DNA of 64,000 nt from Cytospora piceicola. Lineage: Eukaryota; Ascomycota; Sordariomycetes; Diaporthales; Cytosporaceae. The notes beneath the pieces were generated by a model that saw only the letters and a list, made by a program, of their open reading frames with translations, was not told the origin of the DNA and did not search any database. The position numbers and the translations under genes are program-made. Positions 11,801 through 20,787 of this stretch are shown here, one piece after another (the first letter of the stretch is position 1; the number at the start of each line of letters is the position of its first letter). Location: assembly GCA_023375675.1 (NCBI GenBank), contig JALQBC010000040.1:186001-250000 (forward strand). Direction: 5' to 3'.

Positions 11801-12959
11801 GCATGTTCAGCTTCTCGTCCGTTCTGTCTCTGAGTTCTTGGAAGCAAGCTCGGACCATATTGACAAACTCGTCACAGTCCTGACCAGTTGGGTGCTTGAA
11901 GAGGCGCAGCCTGCTTTGTATATTCCGGCACAAGTGTTCGTAGGTTGGGCCGAGGTTATTGACGGAGCGAAGTTCCACCTTCAGAGCATCTTGAACGAAG
12001 TGCTGGCAGCCGCAGTCGGGAACGCCATCAACCGCCTCGCAGCTTGCATGCTCCACGTCAAAGGCATGTTTCCTCAAGTCTAGTGCATCCTCGACGGCCC
12101 TGTACGCCTGCCACGATAAGTCTTCAGCAAGACTAAGGTTCAAAGGGGCAGTCTGCGTGCTATCCACCTTCAGGATTCTTTTGATATCAGGGTGTGGCCG
12201 CGATGTGTCTCTGCTCTCAAGCGTGATTTCCAATGTATACCCAGGCAAAGCCTCCCATTTCTGAGTAGATTCGATGAAACGGGACCGGGGCACACAGGCC
12301 AGGTTCAGAGGGCCGGTGAGAGAAGGTTTGAATGTCGCGGGTTGTTCGGGGAAGTACTCCTGCGAGGGCTCGTCTATCCACCGAAAGTGGTTGTCGTGGC
12401 GTTTCAAGAAGATCCCAATAATGTTGTGAGTTGAACGGAGGATGTCCATGGCCGAGGCGCTGGTGAGTGGTTGTTTCTGATAAGATCTGAGGGCCCTCTC
12501 AGCCCACACTCCAGAGTGATCTCTGCGATAGATCTCGAAGCTGATCTCGAAGCGAAGGTCCTTTGGGCCTTTGAGGAGGCATTGTGTCGAGGTAAGCGCG
12601 CCAGAGTCTTTGCGTGTGATCAACTCCTCACCACAGTGCTCGATCCTGCGTAGCAACCCTCGACATAGTCGATCGGTGGGCACGAGGGATTGTGAGCTCG
12701 AGTAGGTCCGATGGAAGACTGATCTGACGACAGAATCGAGGAACCTGAGGGTGAGTTTGACTTGGAGGGGAGCAATGCTAGGTTCTGATGGCCCCTCCTC
12801 TTCAATCGGCGACAACGGGGCTTCAGGTTCCATCTTCATGTCGAGTCTGGTCGAGAGCCTGTTTGATCGTTCATAATCGAGCTCGTCAACGCCGGATTTG
12901 GAACGACGAGGGGTCGACGGCTGTGGATCATGCCTGTGGCGATGTGTAAACCAAGGCAT
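8823..12959 (-). CDS. Large conserved-type fungal protein, C-terminal membrane anchor, function unknown
   Basis: One uninterrupted frame encodes 1378 residues, starting at an ATG whose RC lies at 12957-12959. I do not recognise the family. Residues of about 40-480 look folded, with a regular mix of hydrophobic and charged residues, a CGCQHF cysteine cluster, and helix-rich stretches (for example around LNMLNDFDFRISELIGHGW). Residues of about 560-1200 are low-complexity, rich in Ser, Glu, Asp and Thr, as in a disordered acidic linker. The last 25 residues hold a hydrophobic segment (AMMLIAGLAVVSSVI) followed by NKKSA. That is the layout of a tail-anchored protein, so attachment to the ER, mitochondrial or another membrane is inferred. 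Its 5' flank is unusually long (about 3 kb to the next gene). Confidence 0.75.
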   Translation of the reverse strand: MPWFTHRHRHDPQPSTPRRSKSGVDELDYERSNRLSTRLDMKMEPEAPLSPIEEEGPSEPSIAPLQVKLTLRFLDSVVRSVFHRTYSSSQSLVPTDRLCRGLLRRIEHCGEELITRKDSGALTSTQCLLKGPKDLRFEISFEIYRRDHSGVWAERALRSYQKQPLTSASAMDILRSTHNIIGIFLKRHDNHFRWIDEPSQEYFPEQPATFKPSLTGPLNLACVPRSRFIESTQKWEALPGYTLEITLESRDTSRPHPDIKRILKVDSTQTAPLNLSLAEDLSWQAYRAVEDALDLRKHAFDVEHASCEAVDGVPDCGCQHFVQDALKVELRSVNNLGPTYEHLCRNIQSRLRLFKHPTGQDCDEFVNMVRACFQELRDRTDEKLNMLNDFDFRISELIGHGWRVENPTRFIIDGKQSYTRRSIEALLDRIRTGVGDVLRGHDVAIRMIAYKRGHLILDKALISRNHQESPDPSASRAHGDEQTLFIAQLKARIQEDIDMICKDTCSLEDIPEDASEHEHLLRLRTTRSHHFKPRSMASQGSLYTLPGSPGIFAEPPVPPCVPTRKSSRVFPLIPGRYRDEEERPSSITTSTRELAIRMDSESNDRASSGAHSLRSSASASVPVHHHEDATRGEGSFGLRPAAELRRARDAADDSSSSIFTYSSLPALSESETTSPGHSLLTTPDYVRNPSPEPGTSPFFKDSDCKPLMMDTSGSNSAEPKSLTGPKPPSVSFVHPHTPLNMGATDSASPNTPRASRGSRFSDASAVTRASRKIRQACQDGIETQAVMKGDATIGPMLQDITAPDSKATSVDVTDAISSETTEEDLPTEGWLLYSEEDVDEDDAPALANSEEITDNVGTDQSGFSEALMPCSEETVTKEDSMTGSSEQQAPVETDQVDVISEPAPDQADQQASYQLSVGEDTTQSLGTIEMLESTEQVDPSQDDARNESACRNLQMEEEVSPSKDNCFEEDEPCNEPESLQDHCPLDIPVITEPDSGPIGVSEVSATSHSVPFSDSVPDVQQGEATEALGSEIDEYVVLERIETSESEALSDTSETALSGPETCATEPEATSEVLDAVNIQGGAQPNPETTSGISKVSIDTLDNLSDPSFEDSVSVENQIIAPVRVFPPETVPSLEVTHSPRPSSTRSDLGSTYLHPLPVSSKLGVPTRTSRNSFSSCSEWEDYVSEPRRSIDSVDTFELDPLSEGDDEPQRLNSPICLGKPTAGFLGLRESRWTGFGIRSALTGSHVFDRASTSSSPHSPRHKTHDEESVPKIDEPVASAGSVHVRPSTSHRKMIHLSHKKSNSSIIFPGPHIRSPKLSKKEGKELKASDRITPKGEENIKPAVAESNPDEGAGRFPRAMMLIAGLAVVSSVINKKSA

Positions 12960-15900
12960 ACTGGATTGACAGCCAACAGATTGAAGTTGATAATGAATAG
13001 TAGCGACTTGCAGTTTACCACTAGGTCAATGAGGTCCCCAAGAAAAGGAATGAAGATAGTAAACTTGAGGGAAGGGTGAGTTTTTGAAGGAGAGTAAAGG
13101 TAGATAGACCAAACAGCGTGAGCGAGCCACTAAGGACGATATCAAGCTGGACGGCACAGCTCCGCCATCTCCGATACGAGATGGACTGGGGAGTGACAAT
13201 CGAAAGATAGTTCAGAAAGAAGCAGAAGCACTCGCACGGGACAGGTTGCGAGCTCAGCTTGATCGAGATTGGGTGAGGTCGGGCGAGATTGGGCGAGATT
13301 GGGGGACGCAGCCCTGATTATTTATGGCGTAAACAACCAGCCAGCGAGCCAGACCGGGTCGAGGAAGACGAGACCAGAGTATTTAGAGACCAGTGATGAC
13401 CTAGGTACAAGTTAGAACCGAGACGACGGCCGTAACCATTGGAGGTAACAAGGTGGCTTAAGGTTGTTGTTGGAATGAGATGACCATGCCTTGATTGTTC
13501 AAAAAAGGACCATACCTAAATGTACGGAGTACTTACTGCTGTGTGGTGTAGTGAAGTGTGTACTTGTTGGTGTGAGCCGCTCAGCTATCTCAGGTAACAC
13601 TTTCCTTCCGTGGCAACCGATGTTTACACGCGATTAGTCTCGTTTAGGTACGCACGTTCTCGAATTGGGACGGTGACAGATTGTAGAGGGAGTCTTTGGC
13701 CCCTTTTGTTCTTCCAGAGCTGCAAGATAAGAGTTTTCTATGTCACGCGTGGAGACTTGCGATGGAGTCGAATTGACTTCCAAGCTTTTGCCGTACATCC
13801 TTCCAAACCATGTTCGGAATAGGTCGGGACTTCGCGAACGAGGCAGCTCGCGCTCTCTGATTTCTAATATGTCCTGCCCCAGAGCCGGGGAAAAGGCCCC
13901 GATTTTCCACTAGATGTGGCATGATGCCGCTCGTGAGATGATTATATCAAGATTGATCCCTCCGACAGCCATCATGGCTGTGTATCTACTTCCTCAGGTA
14001 CGGCATCCAAGTAGATCCCACGTACATACAATATTTCAAGGTTTGAACGAAGCTCCACCCACGTGTTCTTTTCAAATCCCTCTTTGATGTGTCGACAAAT
14101 TTTCTCGTGGACCAATGCGTGGGAATGGAGCCGATGGGGTCGAATGGAGACGATTCTGCAGGTTTACAGTTCGCACCTTAATCGCACCGGCGTCGACAGG
14201 TCGGAAGCACATCCGTGACGGATCCATACGTAAATTTGGTGATCCGTGGAGACGGCTGTAGGGAGCCAGGTGGCTAGGCAACTTGTAGCCGTCACAGCCG
14301 TCGTTGGCTGGGGGAATACGGCGGAAGTGTTGTTGTCTCAGAGGATGCCGAAAATGTTTCAACGGAGGCCACCGACAACTGGACGGTGTGATAGTGGGGC
14401 AACCTGTCAGGGCCGGGGTGTTCCTGACCCAGCCCAGGTGCTTGAGGGTCTGAGGGTCTTTCCTGAAGTCCGGGGGCGGGGGCGCGGGGCCTTCAGGGTT
14501 ACGGGGTACACTATCAGTTCGTCTTCGGGAGATTTATTATTAACATGGTCAATTAATTGCCTGGGATTCCAGCTGGGCTGACTTGCACATGGGTGACCCC
14601 TCCAACTTTCATCACAGTGGTGTGACTTCGCCCTTGAAGACTCGTCCCGACACTACGGCTCAGACGTTAATTCGGACTGCCAAAAAGAGGATCCTAGAGG
14701 GATTGTCACACCACGTTCGCATGATAAAATGGCACCTGTGATGCAAGTAATCTCTCCGCTGGGTCCGGGGAGAGAGGATCCTACAACATCACATCCGATT
14801 CATTACATGTGATCTTTGTACCCGTCTTGGTCATGGTTGTTTTTTACGAAACAGTTTTTGCAGTTTCTGCAGTTTTCGACAGAAGGCCAATCAGTGCATT
14901 ACTTGAGGCTGAGGCCATTCCAGGTGTAGTGGTGGGCAACCTTTACTTGAGACATGGTCTGTCAACCTCCTCCATGTACCTAATACTTGGTAAAATATTC
15001 GGCCGCTAGATTGTACTAGTTTAAATCCCGTTGGCCGTCCGACAGAGGTCTTGGACCCTTTAGGTCTCACATCGCTCTCAGACAATTGTGTGGTCGCCCA
15101 TGAGACGCGGTTGACCCCTGAGAAAAGCCGCTGCCCAAAGTCCGAAACAGGGAACCAGGCGCACATACTCGGTGACGGGGCGCCATCGATATCCAACATG
15201 TCTAACACTGGCAAATCCCAAGCCAATTCCAAACTTGCACACCTGTCGGGTCTTTGCTCAGTACGTGAGCTGGCAATAGCTGCCTGGAATCGACGCCACT
15301 GAACAGACTCCCTTTCTAGTGTCTCTCACTATCAGTTTGGACGAAAGGTCTTGTGGTCTGCCTTGATGGATTGGATCAGATCCTATTTCACAGTTTGCAT
15401 ACGTACTTATATGAGAGGTTTTCTATTTACCCGAAATGAAGATCAAAAAAGGCAGAAAGAGCGCTGTAAACGCCGTATCTTAGCATGCCGGGACCTCAAC
15501 TTAGAATCTTCCTTTGGGCGCCCGTTTGATAATGGGTATATGCAGAAGTTCCGGCTGGAACATTCTCGGTTGTAAGCATTAGAGAGCCATGGAGCCTTTG
15601 TTCCAGTACCAAGAATCAGTGGTACCTGGTCTGTTCATGCACACCGTGATGCAAACGCAAAGCACAATCCGTTTGAGGTGGACCATACAGCCATGATGGG
15701 CTCTTATACAAAGATGAAGGGGATATTCTCCCCTTGGTCTTCTTTCTCAGTATGAATGCAACGTTCTTATCTGCCTTCATGGGCCCTTTCAAGATCAGAT
15801 GCAATGTCTTTTTGGGCTCTCTGTGTCAGAAAACCTTCAAGGCAGCAGCCCACCAATACAAAGATCCCTCCATATCTATAAGCACAGCCCTGGTCCCACG

Positions 15901-16011
15901 GCTGTCACCTTGGCGTGGAGTAGTAACCAAACCCCTCGAGACAAGAAGATCCAAACCCCAGCCCAGATGGACCTCCCAATCCGGGTCCGGGGCGAGACCG
16001 GTCACCCACCA
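12960..16011. other. Long divergent intergenic region
   Basis: About 3 kb separate two divergently transcribed genes. The first 400 bases upstream of the large gene are purine-rich. A near-palindrome GACCTAGGTA lies at about 13399-13408. The short frames here (for example 14246-14581, 14891-15232) lack family similarity and codon signal, so I do not call them. Part of the stretch must be promoter and 5' UTR of the neighbours. Confidence 0.4.
13264..13303. repeat. Short tandem repeat, GGGCGAGATT unit
   Basis: Two exact GGGCGAGATT units (13281-13300) sit beside diverged copies in the upstream region of the large tail-anchored protein gene. The repeat is probably slippage-derived. A regulatory role is not shown. 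Confidence 0.5.
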
Positions 16012-16489
16012 ATGACCGGCAAGACCAAAGGCAAGAAGAAGGGTGGCAAAAAGAACGTCCAGGATGAATGGGAGAAGTACTTCGGTACTGACGACAACAA
16101 CCTGGCCAAATGGCAACAGCTCGGCCAGGACCTGGGTATCCCCGAAGGAAAGCTTACAGGCAAGACACAGATACGCAAAGTAAGTGTTCTGACAAGGACA
16201 AGTCTGGATGACGGTCACTCGCCCGTCGGCAGACCATCGACTGACGTGGCCTGGCTTGACTTGAACACAGGCGCTGAAGGGAATCTGGGTCAACATCAAC
16301 GATTTCCTCTACCATGCCAAGAACAAGCCCGATGACGTCGAGTTCTTCAACAGCGAGCGGGAGCTGTCCGAGTACACGTTGCGAACAAACAAGACTTTCC
16401 CGCGCAAGAAAATCACCCCTGGCAGTCCGCTGCGTGAGCTGCTTGCTCACATCCTGTGCCCGAAGGGTGGCAAGAACTCAAGGAAGTAG
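16012..16489 (+). CDS. Small basic conserved-type protein, unknown function
   Basis: Exons are 16012-16179 and 16271-16489, with a 91-bp intron (GTAAGT...ACAG), encoding 128 residues. The N-terminus is lysine-rich (MTGKTKGKKKGGKKN), followed by a compact region (VQDEWEKYFGTDDNNLAKWQQL). The second exon has GIWVNINDFLYHAK and ends in LLAHILCPKGGKNSRK. The regular alternation of hydrophobic and charged residues and the clean splice support a real gene. I know no function. A nuclear or nucleic-acid-associated role is only suggested by the basic ends. An in-frame upstream ATG at 15967 would add 15 residues; I prefer 16012 because the lysine-rich start resembles conserved small proteins. Confidence 0.7.
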
Positions 16490-16672
16490 GGTCCACCGTT
16501 GGGCGACATCGGATTAGGGCGAGTGTCACGGATGGGAGGCGCCCCTAAGGATGAGAATCGGGCCTCTTGATTGAAATGAAATAGTGATGTGCTTTTAGTA
16601 TCATTGATATGTGATGATACCAGACGAGGTCAACTAAACCGCCGTCAATCCCCCAAACCGTAATCCCGTAAT

Positions 16673-18481
16673 CTAATTCCTAATCTCCCACAGCCTAATC
16701 TTGCCTACATCGTTGCCCACCGCCAGCACGTCGGCATCGTTGGTCTTGCCGAATGTAACCGCCGTCACCCTACCCATAGGCGTCTGATCCGTTGGCCAGT
16801 TCCTGTAGACCGTGCAAGTCGGCAGGTGCACAAGCTTCAGCGCGTCCTTCTTGTGCTGACTGCCAAAGGCGAGCAATTGGCCGTCGGGGCTGAAGGTCGT
16901 TATCGTGATCGGTGTCGTGAGCTGCTCGCAGCGACGTGTGGGCTCAGGCTGCGGCTTGATCTCCACCGAGTCCCCGTCAACCTTCGAGATGAGCAGGTTC
17001 CGGTCGTAGATGTTGAGCACACCGCTGTTCGACCCCAGAGCAACCCATCTGTCGCCACCGATACCCTGTGGACCGTCACGGCCACCCATGGCCATCACCG
17101 TGCCGCCAATAGATCCTTCGTCCCTCCAGATGCCGACCGTCCGCCTCGTTGCCAGGGACCACTCCGCAACCTGTCCGTCCTTGCCGAGGATCGTGATACC
17201 CTGGCCGTCTCTCCACCAGACAAAGTCCGCAATACCACCCCTGCTGTCCAGCCTCGCCTGCGCAACCCACTGCATGCTGCTCATGCTGATGATGTTGAGC
17301 ATACCACCGCCCTTGCGACTCGTCGCAATGAGCGCCATGTGCTTGCCGTCAGGGCTCAGCCTGAACCGCTCCATGGTCTTCTGCTCCTGCTGGTGGCCCT
17401 GGATCTTGGTGACCTTCTTCACCAGGCCCGTCGACAGGTTCCAGCTGTGGAAGAAGCGCCGCCTGCCCGCGAAGACGATCTCGTCGCCGTTGGGGTGCAG
17501 GAACGCGGAGCGCCGCACGGGCACGGACTTGATCTGCACCGAGGTGAGCTGCGGGTTGGGCGTCGGGTGCGCGGTGGGGTTGATGTGGTGGAGGTACAGG
17601 ATGGACGAGGTCGACGAGGACAGCAGGACGGGGTGCAGCGGGTGGAACGAGAGCGAGCCCACGGGGCCCTTGTGCGCGTCGGGGATGTCGCGCGTGCGCT
17701 GGATGTCGATGACCTCGGGGCGCAGCTTGCGCTTCTTCCTCCGCCCGCCGTCGCCGTTGATCGCGCTGACGTCGCGCAGGAACCGCTCCAGCGGCAGCGC
17801 GGTCATGTCGTCGTCGTCCTCGCCGCCGCTGAGCTCGGAGCCCGAGCCCGAGTCCGACCCGGACGATGCGGCCGACGACCTTCGCCTGCGCTTCGCCTTC
17901 TTGTCCGAGGAGGCTTCCTTGGCCCACGACGGCAGCGGGTTGAGCCGTAGGTACTGCTGGCGTAACCGCCTGGTGTACTCGGTCCCGCTGACGATGTCGT
18001 CTGCCTCTGACTTGCGCAGCTTGCGCAGCTGCTTCACGCCGGCGAGCGAGACGGTCAGTCTCTCGTCGTCGCTGTCCTCCCAGGCAGGCAGAGGGCCGTC
18101 ATCGCGCGCGCCTTGCGATCCTGGTCCAGTGAGCTGTCTCCCACCATCGGGTGCTGAACCTGTGTCGATCATGAACAGCGCCGAGTCGTCGAGGTCCTCC
18201 CGTCCCAACGTTCCAGTGGCCGGCTCGTCATCATCCAGGCGCAGGCCCTTCATCGCCTCCTCGTCATCTGAATCCATGGAATTTTTGAAAAGGTTGGCAC
18301 GGAAACCGGCCTTGTTTCCCAGCACGAGCCGCTCGAGTTCCTCCTCATCTGAGTCCGTTTCATCGGCACCCATTTCTGCGTCGGACTTCACCGAAGAGTC
18401 ATTGTCCTCAAAGCCTGAGAATTCATCCTCATTCTCCGATGAGCTCTCTCCAGACACCTGATCTTGAACTTTTCGTGACAT
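16673..18481 (-). CDS. UTP18: U3 snoRNA-associated WD40 protein Utp18
   Basis: The single exon encodes 602 residues. Utp18 is part of the UtpB module of the small-subunit processome in the nucleolus and is needed for early 18S pre-rRNA cleavage. The N-terminal ~150 residues are acidic and Ser-rich (SGFEDNDSS, DETDSDEEELERLVLG). A basic patch follows (KKAKRRRR), then the family start of the propeller (AHKGPVGSLSFHPLHPVLLS). WD-like blades continue to the end (FSPDGQLLAFGSQ, ending in GKIRLWEIRN). The length matches fungal Utp18. It lies 183 bp from the convergent small-protein gene. The acidic N-terminus is where the family carries its exosome-recruiting motif; I did not verify that motif here. 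Confidence 0.9.
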   Translation of the reverse strand: MSRKVQDQVSGESSSENEDEFSGFEDNDSSVKSDAEMGADETDSDEEELERLVLGNKAGFRANLFKNSMDSDDEEAMKGLRLDDDEPATGTLGREDLDDSALFMIDTGSAPDGGRQLTGPGSQGARDDGPLPAWEDSDDERLTVSLAGVKQLRKLRKSEADDIVSGTEYTRRLRQQYLRLNPLPSWAKEASSDKKAKRRRRSSAASSGSDSGSGSELSGGEDDDDMTALPLERFLRDVSAINGDGGRRKKRKLRPEVIDIQRTRDIPDAHKGPVGSLSFHPLHPVLLSSSTSSILYLHHINPTAHPTPNPQLTSVQIKSVPVRRSAFLHPNGDEIVFAGRRRFFHSWNLSTGLVKKVTKIQGHQQEQKTMERFRLSPDGKHMALIATSRKGGGMLNIISMSSMQWVAQARLDSRGGIADFVWWRDGQGITILGKDGQVAEWSLATRRTVGIWRDEGSIGGTVMAMGGRDGPQGIGGDRWVALGSNSGVLNIYDRNLLISKVDGDSVEIKPQPEPTRRCEQLTTPITITTFSPDGQLLAFGSQHKKDALKLVHLPTCTVYRNWPTDQTPMGRVTAVTFGKTNDADVLAVGNDVGKIRLWEIRN

Positions 18482-18989
18482 TTTGAAAGTGGGTTGTGGT
18501 GTGTAGAGCAGTGAGTACGTAGACTGGAGGTTGAGAGATTCAAGGTCTTCAAGAAAATTTAGGTTCTCGCTGTCAGCCTCGCAATGGCGGGGCGTTATCG
18601 GACGTTCTTAATTGGTTTATGCAATTAAGACCCACTATTCACGGCGATAACCGTTCAGCCTCGCATGTGTCCCGTTGGGGAAAGGAGGGACAACCCTGCA
18701 CGCATTTCTTTTGCGAGTAATGTAGACTGCATCGTCCAACGGAACACTACAAAATTCAGAATGATGCGCGACCACATCGTTCATGATCGTTCGATGGGTG
18801 TGCAACAGTGACATTGACCTAAAGTTTACTCATCATTTGGCTTTCATCAAGCCGTGGGCTCTCTGCCCTGCCACCTTTGCAACTGAATCATGGCTAAGAA
18901 TAGCGAGTGAGTATATTTACTGGATTCAAGTCTGGGCATCACGAGAATCTGCCCAATATCCGCAACCTGGCCCGCTCTATACTCTCATG
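18482..18989. other. Intergenic between two minus-strand genes
   Basis: This contains the UTP18 promoter side and the 3' flank of the GPI-protein gene. No coding signal is seen. Confidence 0.4.
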
Positions 18990-19813
18990 TTACATCACAA
19001 ATGCCAAAACCAACGCGACAGCACCAATCCATTCTGCTCCACTTCTCCAACTCAGCATACCAGCACCACCAATGCCCTGGCCACTTTCATCTGTATTGTT
19101 CAGCTGCACCTTTACGACCTGCGAGTCGCCAGGCGCAAAGAGGACGCCGACGCTGTTCGCAGCCGAGGCATCTACCTCCTCGGGCGTCAGCAGCGGGTTG
19201 TCTAAGGAGTCGCAATCCGCCCGGCCTGTCGAGTTTTCGATGCTGTTCGTCACGGAAATCGGGACGTCGAAGATGGTGTAGTAGCCCGTGTTGTTCACGA
19301 CGAAGTTTTGCCGGATCGAGATGTTGTAGATGCCCCGGTCACTGTCCGTCGTCGTGGGCTGGCCGTTCCCGACCAGACAAGCGGGCCACGTCCATTCCAC
19401 ATGCTTAACCGTGCTTGATGGCTCTTGCAGCATGATCTCGCCGAGACTGGCGTTGTTGGCTGTAGCAGTGCCGTTCGAGATGGTAAAGTTGCGGCCCGTT
19501 TCGTAGCTGTACATGAACATGGTTATGTTGTTGATGCGACTGGGGCTACCTGCAGCCACGTCTAACGGAAGAACACCGTCTGCTGTGACATCGAGGGCGA
19601 TTTCGATTGTGTCTAGATTCGTGAGCTCAACGCTAGAGAGGTTTGAGGGCCGGGCAGGGACATACCTCCGCCCATAGGCGTCCCTGGCTGCGGCGAGTCG
19701 AGGATCGCGAAGCCAGGCGTATATATCTGGCCATTGGAAATGGTGAAGTTCTGGCCCGCAGCTTGAGCGACAAGCAACGACAGCAAGACCGTGGGCAATA
19801 ATTGCGAGAACAT
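18990..19813 (-). CDS. Secreted, probably GPI-anchored surface protein of unknown function
   Basis: Two exons, 19813-19666 and 19612-18990, are joined over a 53-bp intron (GTATGT...CTAG). The junction makes Asp and reads PMGGDTIEIALDV. The product is about 256 residues. It starts with a signal peptide (MFSQLLPTVLLSLLVAQAAG) and ends in a hydrophobic tail after a small-residue stretch (GIGGAGMLSW...IGAVALVLAFVM), the layout of a GPI-attachment signal. There are many N-glycosylation sequons (NFT, NNIT, NNAS, NGT). The body looks beta-rich (VEWTWPACLVGNGQP, GIYNISIRQNFVVNNTGYYTIFDVPI). The type is common in Sordariomycetes, without an assigned role; cell-wall location is inferred. Confidence 0.8.
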
Positions 19814-20787
19814 TGTTCACACCAGCGCTGTGCCTGATGCCACAGCGAATAGACTGTCACAAGGAGGGGGAGGGGTGCTATTGAGAGATGGAATGGGGCA
19901 TGGGGGTGTCGACTATCATAGCACTCACGCCGAGCAGGAGATCAACGAACGAATGATTGGGGAATTGAACGTGATAGGTCGTTTGTAAATACAGGAAGAG
20001 ACGCTTGCCTAGGACTCCCGAGGAAAGAGTAGATGGACACGAGGGCACAGGAAGACACGTTTCGTGGATGGAAAAGAACACTTGAGAAAGTTAATGAAGG
20101 CTTCCTTCTAATACAAGCCACTGGACACCCCTGATAAGCTCAAATTGATCTTGTAGGGGGTTTAATTCAAACGTAGTTGCTCTCTAGTCCACGGGATATC
20201 GACATTAACCGGCTCGGATGTTGGTACAGTAAGGATGGCTGCGTTCTGATGGTCTGGGGCTTCAGCCAGGTAGCCTGCAAGCTTCGTCGGAATTTCTTCA
20301 CTGCGATTTATTACCGTAGACCGCAGTCCAGATGCAATGGTCGAGAACAGCATGATGTCCCATCATGGGCATCCCGACCGATGCAGAGGTGTGTGGGAAA
20401 GGGTTGTCTGATGAAGTGCTGTGATGCAACTAAGGTTTCAGCATTGGTGGATTATCATGATCCTTGTTATTAAGGGACGTCCTGTCTGTGATTGGCCCTG
20501 TCATTTGCAGGTGCCCCACTCGCCGGCAAGTCGGACACGGCTCCGCAATGTTGACGTCGGCTCGCTCCGATATCAAAATGCCAACGACGACGCAGTATAC
20601 CGGCAACTTCACGGCAATTGAATGATTGCTTCGAGGCCAAACTGAGCCAGAACGAACGATAGTTGACAAGTGTCAATCATCATGCTATACTGATTGATAT
20701 ATACAGTCAGTGAATAATCCAGCTCCAAGGGCTTTGCGAGGGTCGGACGATCCAAGGCAGCTTTGGCGATTCCTGCAGTCCACGAGA
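19814..20787. other. Divergent intergenic region
   Basis: This region sits between the GPI-protein gene and the pseudouridine-catabolism gene and should hold both promoters. In-frame GTG-initiated sequence at 20710-20787 precedes the ATG used for the downstream gene and is treated as 5' UTR. I see no gene. Confidence 0.4.

Noticed and set aside
13610..15300. Several 70-110-codon frames in the long intergenic region
   Set aside because: No similarity, no supporting splice sites, and composition like the surrounding non-coding DNA.
17010..18461. 483-codon plus-strand frame opposite UTP18
   Set aside because: Ser-rich antisense of the acidic N-terminus and WD40 region of Utp18; no independent support.
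20710..20787. Upstream extension of the pseudouridine enzyme
   Set aside because: The frame there begins with GTG, not ATG; the first in-frame ATG is at 20788.
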